A stretch of DNA of 64,000 bases from Candidatus Gastranaerophilales bacterium (GCA_910587375.1 CAJULR010000036.1:62001-126000), one strand, 5' to 3'; shown: positions 1 to 8,770, numbered from the stretch's first letter. Translations and numbers: made by a program. Notes: generated from the letters alone by a model not told the origin.

Positions 1-84
1 CTCTTTGGGGCTAAATTCAAAACATTTTTCTACATTAATTAACGGCTAAAAAATGCCCAAAAACAAACTGACAGACAAAATAAA

Positions 85-789
85 ATGAGAATAAATCAAG
101 CAACTTTATATAATCTAAACCATCCAAACTTAAACAGCAGCACGCCCTCCTTTGAAAAAAAACTTGTTGAAAAAACAAACGTAAGAAAACCTTGGGGTGA
201 AGTCGAGCGTGTAAAAGTTGTAGAATATGACCCCAAAAACAAAAAAGACAGAAAACAAATAAACAATCTTTATCATAAAGACTGGGGCAGGCTTGCAAAA
301 TATATGTACAGTATTGCATATTCTTTTTCCCAAATGACAAAAGGCGGAGCCCCTGAAAAACCTATAAAACAGCAATATTTTGGAATTGAAGATAAATACA
401 GCAACACCCTTGCAATAGCACAGGTGCAAAGTTCAGACAAGGAACTTCGGCTTGGGAACTGGTTTTTCCCAAATTGCACCAAAATTACATATATCCAAAC
501 AAAGCCAAAAGAAATGTTTACATCGGACAGAAGAACTTATGAAGGGCTTGGAGAAACGTTAATTAAAGAAATTGTGCAAATTGCACAAGATGAAGGCAGA
601 AATTCTGTTATTCTTTATTCCACTAACGACAATTTCTGGAACAACAGCGGCTTTTTTAAACCCATCCCGGAAGCAAGAAAAGGCGGCTATAACATTATGC
701 GCCTTGAAAAAGAAGATTTTGACAACTATATAAAGTTTGTTAACAACAAAACAAGTTTCGAAAATCCATATTTAGACATTTATATGTAA
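85..789 (+). CDS. GNAT-like acetyltransferase domain protein, lineage-specific N-terminus
   Basis: A 234-aa soluble protein. The second half resembles a GNAT acetyltransferase fold: a strand with ITYIQTKP, then GLGETLIKEIVQIAQ (an acetyl-CoA-binding type loop and helix), then NSVILYSTNDNFWNNSGFF, which looks like the usual late segment where a substrate-side residue precedes a 'GF' turn. The first ~35 residues are Asn/Ser-rich with a PSFEKKL stretch, like the N-termini of several other unknown proteins in this window. No ribosome binding site is obvious before the ATG. The gene converges on the ABC ATPase gene with only 3 bp between them. The substrate is unknown; the family assignment is by pattern only. 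Confidence 0.55.
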   Translation: MRINQATLYNLNHPNLNSSTPSFEKKLVEKTNVRKPWGEVERVKVVEYDPKNKKDRKQINNLYHKDWGRLAKYMYSIAYSFSQMTKGGAPEKPIKQQYFGIEDKYSNTLAIAQVQSSDKELRLGNWFFPNCTKITYIQTKPKEMFTSDRRTYEGLGETLIKEIVQIAQDEGRNSVILYSTNDNFWNNSGFFKPIPEARKGGYNIMRLEKEDFDNYIKFVNNKTSFENPYLDIYM

Positions 790-792
790 AAC

Positions 793-1611
793 CTAATAAA
801 CTTTTGGAATAGACTCCAGCAAAAGCTTTGTATAGCTGTGTTTTGGCTTGTTGAAAATCTCTGTTGTTTCGCCCTCTTCCACAATTTCGCCCCGATACAT
901 AATTGCAACCCTTGTGCAGAGATATTTTACAACGTTTAAATCATGGGATACAAAAAGGTATGTGAGGTTGAATTTTTCCTTTAGGTCATTTAAAAGGTTT
1001 ATAATCTGTGCCTGAATGCTCACATCCAAAGCAGAAACAGGTTCGTCTGCAACAACAAATTCAGGCTTTAAAATAAGCGCCCTTGCAATTGCAATTCTTT
1101 GCCTTTGGCCGCCTGAAAATTCATGCGGAAAACGCCGCAGGTCATCCCCGTTTAAGCCTGTAAGGCTTATAATATTTTCAAGCACTTCAAGCCTTTTTTT
1201 CTTGTCCTTAACCCCGTTTATAATTAAAGGCTCCGTTAAAATTTCCTTTATTTTCATCTTGGGGTTCAGGCTTGAATAAGGATTTTGAAAAATAAGCCCG
1301 GTTTTTTTTCTAAATTCTCTAACATCCTGTTTTGAAAAGTTTTCAATATTCACACCGTCATACAAAATCTCGCCGCAGTTTATATTAAGAAGTTTTAAAA
1401 TGCAGTTTCCAAGGGTTGATTTCCCGCTTCCGGATTCTCCTACAAGGCCCACTATTTCGCCTCTTTTAATATTGAGGCTCACTCCTTTCAGGGCATAAAC
1501 AGGTTCTTTTTTAGGCTCAAAAAGCCCCGTTTTTGTGTCGAACGTTTTATGCACATTTTTTACTTCGATAAGATTTTGGTTTTTTTCAAAGTTTTCTTTG
1601 CAATTTTCCAT
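793..1611 (-). CDS. ABC transporter ATP-binding protein, oligopeptide/dipeptide (OppF/DppF) type
   Basis: A 272-aa ATPase subunit that would power import of peptides, nickel or similar solutes at the inner membrane. Visible motifs are Walker A (GESGSGKST) near residue 60, Q-loop (IFQNPYSSLNPKM), signature SGGQRQRIAIARAL, Walker B (FVVADEPVSALD) and the switch histidine in FVSHDLNVV. The C-terminal tail (GEIVEEGETTEIF...PKHSYTKLLL) is the oligopeptide/dipeptide transporter extension typical of OppF/DppF. No permease or binding-protein gene lies next to it here, so it is either an orphan subunit or partners with genes elsewhere. It follows the GT39-like gene on the same strand after a 74-bp gap. 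Confidence 0.9.
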   Translation of the reverse strand: MENCKENFEKNQNLIEVKNVHKTFDTKTGLFEPKKEPVYALKGVSLNIKRGEIVGLVGESGSGKSTLGNCILKLLNINCGEILYDGVNIENFSKQDVREFRKKTGLIFQNPYSSLNPKMKIKEILTEPLIINGVKDKKKRLEVLENIISLTGLNGDDLRRFPHEFSGGQRQRIAIARALILKPEFVVADEPVSALDVSIQAQIINLLNDLKEKFNLTYLFVSHDLNVVKYLCTRVAIMYRGEIVEEGETTEIFNKPKHSYTKLLLESIPKVY

Positions 1612-1685
1612 ATTTTCTTTTGTAGCACATTTTTTAAACCTTTGCTATAGGTTAAATGTTCAACATTTTAAATTTTATGCGGCAT

Positions 1686-3416
1686 TTATTTCATATACAA
1701 TTCATATTTTATGCCATCTTCAAGCTTGCTAAAGCCTGTAAGAAATTCAGGTGCGTATTTTTTGTCCTTTTTTATAATTAAATACACAGGTGTTTTTTCT
1801 TTTTTGGCGGCAGAAACCACATCATTTAAGCTGTTATAGCCTGCATTATCAGTTTTTGTAATAAAATAAACCTTGTTTTTTGCGTTGTTTAAAATGCTGT
1901 ATTTCTCACTGAAACCAAGAGTTATAAGTTTTGAATCAGACACCATCTGTGCCCTGCCTGCAAAGGTTTCAAGCTCTGTTTGGCCAAAAGTTGTTGTGCA
2001 GCTTAAAATTTTTCCCGTTGCAATTATTGAAACACCAAGCATTAAAATAACGTTTGCAATGAATAAAAGGCTTCTGTTCTTTGAAATCAGGCAAAGAAGA
2101 GTAATTAAAGACATTATAATAAGCCAGGAAGCCGTTAACATTCTAAACCCGTCTGTGCCTTGTGCATAAGCCAGGCTGTTTCCCGTTAATATGCAGAGTG
2201 CAAATGCGCTCAAAAGCCCTAAAAGTATGAAAAATACGGCATTTACAATTGTTGAAATTTTAATTCCCTTTTCAAACTTATTATCAACAATATATCCCCA
2301 CCAATAATACCCCGCAACAAGCGCAAGTGCCGGGAATAGAGGCAAAATTAAAGCCGGAGATTTTGATGGAATAAAGCTGAAGAAAAGAAGAATTGAAAGA
2401 ACGTAAACTGCTGTAAATATGAAGAGTTTTCTATCGTTTGTATCATTTGAAAAAATTTGTCTTAAAGATTTTGTCGCCTTGTAATCTTTAATTAAAGATT
2501 TAACTCCCCTGATAAGGGCTGAGACGAAAGAAAATGTCCAGGGAAGAAGCCCTGCAAAAAGCACCGGGATATAGAATAAGAAAGACTGCTTTCTTCCAAC
2601 ACCCGAAGTTGGGGCTAAAAGGGCCTGAATAAGCGCACTTCCGCTTTCTTTATATACCAAAATGTGCCAAGGAAAGCTCACAAGGAGAAACACGATAAGC
2701 CCGGGGATTATATTTACAGGCTTTACAAGTTCTTTTGCACTATTTAGGGCAATAAATGTCAGTGCAATCACTATAACCGGCAAAATAAGCCCAAGAAGGC
2801 CGTTTTGGAGAACTGAAAGCCCCATAAAAAAGTATGAAACATACCAAAAATATTTCTTATTTTCTTCTTTAACATTAAAAAGTGTTATAACAGCGCAATA
2901 TATAGCGCCCGTTGTAAGAACAGTAAAACCAATATCTATAGTCGCAAGGTGTGAAAAAAGCCCGACAAGAACGGTGGACAATAAAACCATGGCTGAAATC
3001 AGGCCGTAAATTTTAGACCCCAAAGCCTTTTTGCCAAAGAAATATGTTCCAAAAACCATTAAAAATGACATAACTGCAACAGGAAGCCTTGAAGCAAATT
3101 CGTCGGTATTCCCTAAAAGCTTATAAGAAAAGACTGTAAGCCAATAGAAGAGAGGAGGTTTTTCAAGAAAAGCTTCAAAATTAAGGTGCGGTGTAATAAA
3201 ATTCCCACTAAAAAACATTGCACGAGCAATATTTACATACCTTGTTTCGTCAATGTCAATGAGCCTGTAGTTTCCAAGGTTCAAAAAAAGGAATAAATAT
3301 CCGAACAACAAAAGGGCCAAAATGCAAAAAATGTTTGCGTGTTTTGTGATGAAATCTTTCATCGCTTTTAAGGCCTCAAGAGTTTTTTGAGCCTTGTTAA
3401 GGGAATTATCTGCCAC
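1686..3416 (-). CDS. GT39/ArnT-like integral membrane glycosyltransferase
   Basis: A 576-aa polytopic membrane protein with about a dozen hydrophobic segments. The first periplasmic loop carries the acidic motif LIDIDETRYVNIARAM, and FLEKPPLFYWLTVF follows; both are hallmarks of the ArnT/PMT (GT39/GT83) family, which transfers sugars from polyprenyl-phosphate carriers to lipid A, proteins or other lipids. The last ~90 residues form a soluble periplasmic tail. The start is GTG, chosen because AAGGAGG lies 6 bp upstream. It is 10 bp downstream of the metallophosphoesterase-like gene and probably co-transcribed with it. Donor and acceptor cannot be told from sequence. Confidence 0.85.
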   Translation of the reverse strand: MADNSLNKAQKTLEALKAMKDFITKHANIFCILALLLFGYLFLFLNLGNYRLIDIDETRYVNIARAMFFSGNFITPHLNFEAFLEKPPLFYWLTVFSYKLLGNTDEFASRLPVAVMSFLMVFGTYFFGKKALGSKIYGLISAMVLLSTVLVGLFSHLATIDIGFTVLTTGAIYCAVITLFNVKEENKKYFWYVSYFFMGLSVLQNGLLGLILPVIVIALTFIALNSAKELVKPVNIIPGLIVFLLVSFPWHILVYKESGSALIQALLAPTSGVGRKQSFLFYIPVLFAGLLPWTFSFVSALIRGVKSLIKDYKATKSLRQIFSNDTNDRKLFIFTAVYVLSILLFFSFIPSKSPALILPLFPALALVAGYYWWGYIVDNKFEKGIKISTIVNAVFFILLGLLSAFALCILTGNSLAYAQGTDGFRMLTASWLIIMSLITLLCLISKNRSLLFIANVILMLGVSIIATGKILSCTTTFGQTELETFAGRAQMVSDSKLITLGFSEKYSILNNAKNKVYFITKTDNAGYNSLNDVVSAAKKEKTPVYLIIKKDKKYAPEFLTGFSKLEDGIKYELYMK

Positions 3417-3426
3417 GTTATCCTCC

Positions 3427-4257
3427 TTATTCTACGCTTATTGTTTTTGTTTTAATTAAAATTTCTTCACCGGAAGCCCCGCCCAAAGCTCCATCTATAG
3501 TCTTTATATTCACCACCTTATATTCACCCGCCGAAGCCAAAGAAGGCACGCTTATATGCCTTATGCCGTTTTCATCTTCGCCTTCAAAATCTTTATTTAT
3601 GTGGCCTGAAATTACGGCTTTTATGTTCTTATATTTTGATAAAAGTCTTGTATATGGCTCCGGGTTATACAGCGTGTCATTTTCTTTTTTCCCGACAAAT
3701 GCCGGAAAATGTTGAATTAGGATAACATTTTGGTTTTTATTTTTTTCTAAAGTATTTTCAAGCCAAATAAGTTCTTTATCTTTAAAATACCCTTTTGGCA
3801 TTGGAACTGTTTCATTTACGCCGTCTAAAAAGATGAACAAAAAACCGTCCAGTTTTTTAGTGCAGGGTAATTTTGAAATTCTATTTTTTGAATATTTATT
3901 TAAAACTTTGTAATATTCTTTCTTGTCAAGGTCCTTAACCCTTTGAATGTCACGGTTTCCAACGGTTGCATAAACAGGCCTTTTAATTTTGTTTATAATT
4001 TTGCCAAACATTACAATGTCATATCTGTCTGCTTTTGAAACGTTGTTTCCAAGAAAAATTACAAACTTGCTTCCTGATTTATTAATATCATCCTTTGCAT
4101 AAAGAAGCTTTTGAATAGATGGGGTCATAGAATTATCTTTTGAATCTCTTTTTATGTTTGTATCAGAGATGACAGTAAATGTTGTTTCTGCGCAAAACGC
4201 CGCAGATTGAAAAACAAAGATAAACCCTAATAAGAAAAGTAGTTTAAAAAGTTTCAT
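3427..4257 (-). CDS. Secreted metallophosphoesterase-fold protein with degenerate metal site
   Basis: A 276-aa protein with a signal peptide (KLLFLLGFIFVFQSAAFCA). The calcineurin-like phosphoesterase signature positions are recognisable: SDTN where the family has DxH, GNNVSKAD where it has GDxxD, TVGNRD where it has GNHE/D, IQHFP, and SGHINKD where it has GHxH. Several metal ligands are replaced by Asn or other residues, so it may be a poorly active or non-catalytic relative. It should act in the periplasm or at the cell surface. It is first in a two-gene unit with the GT39-like transferase, which suggests a shared envelope role. Confidence 0.7.
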   Translation of the reverse strand: MKLFKLLFLLGFIFVFQSAAFCAETTFTVISDTNIKRDSKDNSMTPSIQKLLYAKDDINKSGSKFVIFLGNNVSKADRYDIVMFGKIINKIKRPVYATVGNRDIQRVKDLDKKEYYKVLNKYSKNRISKLPCTKKLDGFLFIFLDGVNETVPMPKGYFKDKELIWLENTLEKNKNQNVILIQHFPAFVGKKENDTLYNPEPYTRLLSKYKNIKAVISGHINKDFEGEDENGIRHISVPSLASAGEYKVVNIKTIDGALGGASGEEILIKTKTISVE

Positions 4258-4378
4258 ATCGCTTATTATACACTAATTTTTAAGATAATGGAAACATAAT
4301 TAATTTTTAAACGTCAAATGAAATACAAAGCTGAAATTTTAGGGTTGTTTTAAAAAAAGGGAATTGGGAGAAAAAAGG

Positions 4379-5338
4379 ATGAAAAACAGCGCGTTAAATA
4401 AAAACGTTTATTTTGACGAGTATGAATATTTAAATTATATGGAGCAAAACCACGAAGAAGAGGAAGAAAGCGAAGATGTAAGAACTTTTAATACAATTGC
4501 AAATAAAGACGAAATTTTACAAATGTATTTAAAGGACATCGGAAAAGTAAAGCTTTTAAACCGCACAAATGAAACAGTGATAGGGCGTGCAATTAAAGAA
4601 GGGACAAAAAAAGAGGCTAAAATTGCAAGAAAAAAGCTCATCCAGGCAAATTTAAGGCTTGTTGTTTCAATCGCAAAAAAATATACAGGCCAGGGCATTC
4701 TTTTTATGGACCTTGTGCAGGAAGGCTCTTTAGGGCTAATTAAGGCGGCAGAAAGGTTTGATTATACAAAGGGTTTTAAATTTTCAACCTATGCAACCTG
4801 GTGGATAAAACAGACAATTATTCGAGCCATTGCAAACAATTCAAGAACAATAAGAATTCCTGTTCATATGAGCGATAAAATCCGCCTTTTAAAAAGGGCA
4901 ATAGTAAAGCTTAGTGTGGATTTAGGCAGAGAACCTGATGATTTTGAACTTGCAGAATATTTAAAAATTGATGTTAAAAAGGTAAAAAGCACTAAAAAGG
5001 CAATGATAAAAGAGCCTGTAAGCCTTGATACACCAGTGGCACAAGACCTTTGCCTTGAAGATTATATTAAAGATGACATTGGAAAAATGCCCGATGTCCA
5101 GGTGGAAAAGGAGTTTCTATACAAAGATATTATAAAAGCGCTTGATATTCTATCTGAAAAAGAAAGGTTTATTTTAATTAACCGTTTCGGACTTTTAGGA
5201 AGAAAAACAAAGACGCTTGAAGAGTTGGGAAAAATTTTAGGATTTTCAAAAGAGAGAATAAGGCAAATAGAAGGGGAGGCATTAAAAAAACTAAGAAAAG
5301 CGGATAAAGTCTGCGAATTAAAAAATTATCTTACATAA
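4379..5338 (+). CDS. RNA polymerase sigma-70 family factor (RpoD/SigA-like)
   Basis: A 319-aa sigma factor. Region 1.2 ([16 protein letters not shown]), region 2 ([39 protein letters not shown]), region 3 ([13 protein letters not shown]) and region 4 ([17 protein letters not shown]) are all present. There is a short acidic N-terminus rather than a full region 1.1. It is therefore the primary factor or a close group 2 paralogue; cyanobacterial relatives keep several of these. A TTG 15 bp upstream is in frame, but the ATG at 4379 has GGGAG at a normal distance and is preferred. A strong terminator follows at 5393-5433. Confidence 0.9.
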   Translation: MKNSALNKNVYFDEYEYLNYMEQNHEEEEESEDVRTFNTIANKDEILQMYLKDIGKVKLLNRTNETVIGRAIKEGTKKEAKIARKKLIQANLRLVVSIAKKYTGQGILFMDLVQEGSLGLIKAAERFDYTKGFKFSTYATWWIKQTIIRAIANNSRTIRIPVHMSDKIRLLKRAIVKLSVDLGREPDDFELAEYLKIDVKKVKSTKKAMIKEPVSLDTPVAQDLCLEDYIKDDIGKMPDVQVEKEFLYKDIIKALDILSEKERFILINRFGLLGRKTKTLEELGKILGFSKERIRQIEGEALKKLRKADKVCELKNYLT

Positions 5339-5392
5339 CACTACTTTTTTTATGACAATATAAACAACTAATTATAAATATCTGTAACTGTT

Positions 5393-5433
5393 AAGCTGCC
5401 CATTGTTAAAACATTAAAGGCAGCTTTCTTTTT
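5393..5433 (+). terminator. Intrinsic terminator of the sigma factor gene
   Basis: AAGCTGCC pairs with GGCAGCTT across an 18-nt loop and is followed by TCTTTTT. It lies between convergent genes. Confidence 0.8.
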
Positions 5434-5435
5434 GC

Positions 5436-7121
5436 CTAAAAATTCCTGACAGCACAAAGGAAATTTTTCAAAATCTTTGGCAGCAAGGGCGAGTGGATTG
5501 CAAGAAAATCAATCACAAATTCATTTATCCCAACCTCTTGATAATGCGGGATTTTGTCAAAATTTTGTTCAACATCTGCTTCAAACATATGCATTTTGCA
5601 AAAACCATCCACAACAAAAGGCAGGATTTTATTCAAAGAAGGATCTTTAACAGACCAATGGCCTTTATGGCAAGGGGCAGAGCACATAAGCCTTGATACA
5701 ACTGCAGAGTTACAATTCAAAGGGCAAAGGCCAAGGCTTTCCACCCTTCTGCCGCCTGCAATCTGAATTTTTCTTGTTCTTATTATCTTTTTTGTTTTTT
5801 TAATACATTTTATAATATTTTCTTCATCCCCAAGCGCCGAAAAATCAAGCGCGTCAATAGGATTTAGGTTTGACAAACATTTAATTGAATAACTGTTCAA
5901 AAGGTTTATCCCGCCGCCAATTTCAACAGGCACAGCCTGAAATTCAGGGTCATTCATTTTTGCCCAGAAAAACCCGATATTATTTATTACAATAGTTTTT
6001 GGCTTTGGCTCCGTAAAACACAGCATTTTCACGGTTTCATACACCCTTTCAAAATCTCTTTCGATTAAAATCCTTGGTGTTGAAATATTAAGCCCCATAT
6101 TAAATTCTGCACAAAAATCTCTTGCACGGTTCACCAATTCTTCAAAAGGAATGGTGGATAAATCCACAGTAGACGCCACTTCGCCATATTCAATCGAATT
6201 TACCGGGTTAAACCCTGTCTTTTTTATAAACTTTCGAAGCTCTTTAAACTGCTCCAAACTTGACAGGCGCAGGTTTAATTTTGGCAGTTTTAATTTTGAA
6301 TAGTCAAAATCTTTATCTGTCCTTTTACATTTTATTTTCCAGTCATATTTTTGGATATAATTTGCAAATTTGAAGTCTTCCCCTGTCGCAGAAACAATTT
6401 CGCCTGAAAAATGACTTGTTTTATAAAAGCTTTTTCTAACATGTTTAAAGGGCAGTTTTTGCTCCTTAAACATTTTTGGCTTATCAAGAATTTTTTCAAT
6501 AAGCTTAATTCCGTTTAAAATCTCATCAGAAGTTGAAAATTTGCCCTTAATTACAACATAGCTTATTGCCTTTGATTTTATAAGATCGTCCGCAAAATAT
6601 GGAAGATTATCTGTATCGACTGCAAGTGGAATTTTAGCGTATTTACTGATTTTTTCAATGTTTTTAAGGTAAACTTCTTCTGTAATAATTAATCCGTCAA
6701 TTTTATGAAACATCTCCATAAATTCAACGCCTGAAAGGTTATGAATGTCAAAATAAGAGTCAATTATAACCTTAAAAGGCAAATCCATCGTTTTTATGAT
6801 TTCTAAAATTCCGTAAGAATTTACAAAAATGCCGTCAATTTCTGTTGTAGTTAAAAATTCTATAAATTTTTTCGTAATTGTAACATCTTCTTCTGTTATA
6901 GAATGTTTAAAATTTACATAAATTTTAGAGCCTGTTTTTTTTGCTGCGTCAATATATTCACTTATGTATTCAAATGTTCCGCCAGGGCCGTTTGGGCCTT
7001 CAGGGGTGTTTTTCATAAAGCGGTGATGATAAACATAAAACTCCCTGCATTTCACCTTTTTTGTAAAATTCAAAATGTCTTCAGGCCGCTTTATGGGCGA
7101 TACAACAAAAATCTCTTTCAT
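5436..7121 (-). CDS. U32-peptidase-like protein with C-terminal cysteine cluster
   Basis: A 561-aa protein. The N-terminal half reads as a TIM-barrel like that of U32 'peptidases' (KEIFVVSPIKRPEDILNF, KIYVNFKHSITEED, LIITEEVYLKNI). The C-terminal region holds cysteines in LGLCPLNCNSAVVSRLMCSA, PCHKGHW and DGFCKMH. In the U32 family such cysteines bind a 4Fe-4S cluster, and members act in tRNA or ubiquinone-type hydroxylation (RlhA, TrhP, UbiU/V) rather than in proteolysis. It has no operon partner. The substrate is unknown; the protein is divergent from the standard U32 motif. Confidence 0.6.
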   Translation of the reverse strand: MKEIFVVSPIKRPEDILNFTKKVKCREFYVYHHRFMKNTPEGPNGPGGTFEYISEYIDAAKKTGSKIYVNFKHSITEEDVTITKKFIEFLTTTEIDGIFVNSYGILEIIKTMDLPFKVIIDSYFDIHNLSGVEFMEMFHKIDGLIITEEVYLKNIEKISKYAKIPLAVDTDNLPYFADDLIKSKAISYVVIKGKFSTSDEILNGIKLIEKILDKPKMFKEQKLPFKHVRKSFYKTSHFSGEIVSATGEDFKFANYIQKYDWKIKCKRTDKDFDYSKLKLPKLNLRLSSLEQFKELRKFIKKTGFNPVNSIEYGEVASTVDLSTIPFEELVNRARDFCAEFNMGLNISTPRILIERDFERVYETVKMLCFTEPKPKTIVINNIGFFWAKMNDPEFQAVPVEIGGGINLLNSYSIKCLSNLNPIDALDFSALGDEENIIKCIKKTKKIIRTRKIQIAGGRRVESLGLCPLNCNSAVVSRLMCSAPCHKGHWSVKDPSLNKILPFVVDGFCKMHMFEADVEQNFDKIPHYQEVGINEFVIDFLAIHSPLLPKILKNFLCAVRNF

Positions 7122-7187
7122 AAATCTATCCTATAAATTTACACACCCAAAGTCAAGGAAGAAAAGTTAAATTTCTTAATACTATGA

Positions 7188-7215
7188 TTGAAAATTCAAG
7201 AAAATACGTTAAAAT
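7188..7215 (+). promoter_or_regulatory. Promoter of antisense RNA 1
   Basis: -35 TTGAAA (7188-7193), 16-bp spacer, -10 TAAAAT (7210-7215). The predicted start is A7222, giving an RNA that begins ACAGGCAAGGGTGGC. The spacer length is identical at the two related loci. Confidence 0.6.
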
Positions 7216-7221
7216 GAGAAT

Positions 7222-7317
7222 ACAGGCAAGGGTGGCAACAACACCCAAACCCGTAAGCCCTAATTAAAGGACTTTGAGAGCTAGAACTATTGTTAATATT
7301 AACAATAGTTCTTCTTT
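7222..7317 (+). ncRNA. Candidate antisense RNA (type I antitoxin-like) 1
   Basis: A predicted RNA of ~96 nt opposite the tiny ORF at 7264-7335. It starts at A7222 after a consensus promoter and contains the GGGTG/CACCC hairpin near its 5' end. It ends in a perfect 30-nt palindrome (7283-7312; 15-bp arms of AGAACTATTGTTAAT) followed by a T-rich tract. The terminator palindrome lies inside the tiny ORF. The RNA covers roughly codons 7-23 and the 3' UTR of the opposite transcript but not its ribosome binding site, so control would be through duplex formation and cleavage, or refolding. Confidence 0.5.
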
Positions 7318-7335
7318 GCTAATTTCAACTAACAT
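7264..7335 (-). CDS. Tiny hydrophobic peptide, putative type I toxin (23 aa)
   Basis: The ORF has 23 codons, with polar MLVEISKEE followed by a hydrophobic run (LLLILTIVLALKVL) able to span or insert in the membrane. The ribosome binding site AAAGGAGG (7340-7347) sits 4 nt before ATG and is far stronger than those of most genes here. It lies in the loop of a 12-bp hairpin (7322-7333 with 7349-7360) whose stem includes the G of the start codon, which suggests structural control of translation. A convergent antisense RNA overlaps most of the ORF. The same design recurs at 14.3 and 62.8 kb. The toxin role is inferred from architecture; a leader or other small membrane peptide is possible. Confidence 0.55.
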   Translation of the reverse strand: MLVEISKEELLLILTIVLALKVL

Positions 7336-7404
7336 TTAACCTCCTTTCGTTAGCTGAAATGTTTTGTTGAAATTTTCTACCTGTATTCTCATTTTAATGT
7401 TCAA

Positions 7405-7440
7405 CAATAATGCCCGTTGAATTCATACAGGGCATTATTG
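7405..7440 (-). terminator. Hairpin downstream of the 434-aa membrane protein gene
   Basis: Perfect 11-bp stem CAATAATGCCC/GGGCATTATTG with a 14-nt loop, 26 bp after the stop codon at 7466. There is no good T-run, so termination may be partial. Confidence 0.5.
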
Positions 7441-7465
7441 AACATAATACAACACCTTATAAATC

Positions 7466-8770
7466 TTAAACACCTATTTTTGGACGATTATTTTTGCCAT
7501 CTGCAATATTAGCGCCATTCACACTATGGGAGGGTTTTCCATTATTCCTATACCCTATTCCTGCGCGATAACCGGAGATGGTATACATTAAAGGAAGCAT
7601 GGGCTCAATCCACTTAAACCCAGATAATACACCTGCTGTTGCAATATCATCCGTATGAAGCGCCATATCCAAAAGTTCCGGTTTCCTTTCATCGTAAAGC
7701 CCTTTATGCCCCATATGTCCGTCAAATCCGCTATGACGCCCTTTTTTATGGTGCAATTTATAATCATCAGACCTTAAATTTCTGCCCGTTGGCATTTTAA
7801 AAGTTTCAAAACCCTTATATTTTGATGTAAATGTGTTTAAACTGTCCGCTAAATATGGGTTCCAGCTTTGTTTTGCCGCCACATTTCCCCCTTTGTCAAA
7901 AATGGGGTCCAAAATTTTCTTTCCGATAAAGTTTGCAACAAGGCTTCCGCCCATAATTCCCGTCACAAAAATGCCGCCCATAATAATTAAAAGTTTTTGT
8001 ATGGGGCTTAAAGACTTAATCACACCTGCTTTTTGAAGCCTTTCTGCCCCAAAAAGCGCCCCTGCGGCCCCAACGTTGCACATAAAAATATTCGCCAAAA
8101 ATTGATACGCCCCTTCTTTTATCTTGTGTGATGTGGATTTTGGCGTATTTTCACCCGTAATTTTTTCCGCCGCAATTCCGCTTAAAACCCCTGCTGCAAC
8201 CGGTGCAAGCCCTAAAACAGAAAGCCTCCCTGTTTCTTCAAAAATCTCGCGGGCAGATAAATCCTCTTTTTTTGAAAAAAGTGCCTCTAAAAGCTCCTCT
8301 TTGCCTTTGAAATCCGCCCTTTTACCCCCTGGAGCATTTGCGCCCATATCTAAAAGTACGTTTGTATCTTTAACATTCAAAAGCCCCGTCTTTGCTTTGC
8401 CCAACACCCTTAAAACATCATCAGAAACCGTATTATTCTTTAAAAATTCATCCACAGCGGCCCTTTGGGTATTTAAAATTTCATCCTTTCCTTTTACATT
8501 CACAAGGCCCTTTAAAATCTGCTTTCCGCCTTTGCCTGCAGTGCCCGGAGTTTTAAGCCCAAACGCGCTGATTAAAGAAGTCCCGACAACCGTGCTTAAA
8601 ATTACCGCATTTTTTATCCCCCTGTTTTTCCTTTCTTCCTTTGGGGCTTTAAATGTATCATAAATTCCAAAGGCAAGAGCCGCGCCCCCCAAGAGTTTTG
8701 GGGTTTTATCCTTAAGTTTACTTATTAAAAGCGGCTGGTCTAAGGCTTTTCCTATGGCAGAAATGTTCAT
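7466..8770 (-). CDS. Conserved-looking membrane protein of unknown function
   Basis: A 434-aa protein that I do not recognise. It has a short N-terminal segment (MNISAIGKALDQPLLISKL) and several hydrophobic stretches: LLGGAALAFGIYDTF, AVILSTVVGTSLISAF, LAPVAAGVLSGIAA and a long one around KLLIIMGGIFVTGIMGGSLVA. A basic, His/Gly-rich segment (HHKKGRHSGFDGHMGHKG) and a final hydrophobic piece follow. The layout suggests a membrane-embedded structural or transport protein. AGGAAAA precedes the ATG. It stands alone as a single-gene unit ending in the hairpin at 7405-7440. Confidence 0.7.
   Translation of the reverse strand: MNISAIGKALDQPLLISKLKDKTPKLLGGAALAFGIYDTFKAPKEERKNRGIKNAVILSTVVGTSLISAFGLKTPGTAGKGGKQILKGLVNVKGKDEILNTQRAAVDEFLKNNTVSDDVLRVLGKAKTGLLNVKDTNVLLDMGANAPGGKRADFKGKEELLEALFSKKEDLSAREIFEETGRLSVLGLAPVAAGVLSGIAAEKITGENTPKSTSHKIKEGAYQFLANIFMCNVGAAGALFGAERLQKAGVIKSLSPIQKLLIIMGGIFVTGIMGGSLVANFIGKKILDPIFDKGGNVAAKQSWNPYLADSLNTFTSKYKGFETFKMPTGRNLRSDDYKLHHKKGRHSGFDGHMGHKGLYDERKPELLDMALHTDDIATAGVLSGFKWIEPMLPLMYTISGYRAGIGYRNNGKPSHSVNGANIADGKNNRPKIGV

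Larger units (their letters stand above)
7209..7397. repeat. 18-bp perfect inverted repeat flanking the first tiny-ORF module
   Basis: TTAAAATGAGAATACAGG at 7209-7226 recurs inverted at 7380-7397. In the toxin-sense transcript the two arms would pair its 5' and 3' ends over ~150 nt, a long-range fold known from type I toxin mRNAs such as hok. The arms also give both strands the same -10/start region (TAAAATGAGAATACAGG). Confidence 0.75.

Noticed and set aside
8124-8663. 179-aa plus-strand ORF
   Set aside because: Shadow of the 434-aa membrane protein gene; composition (Ser/Pro/Phe) typical of antisense frames.
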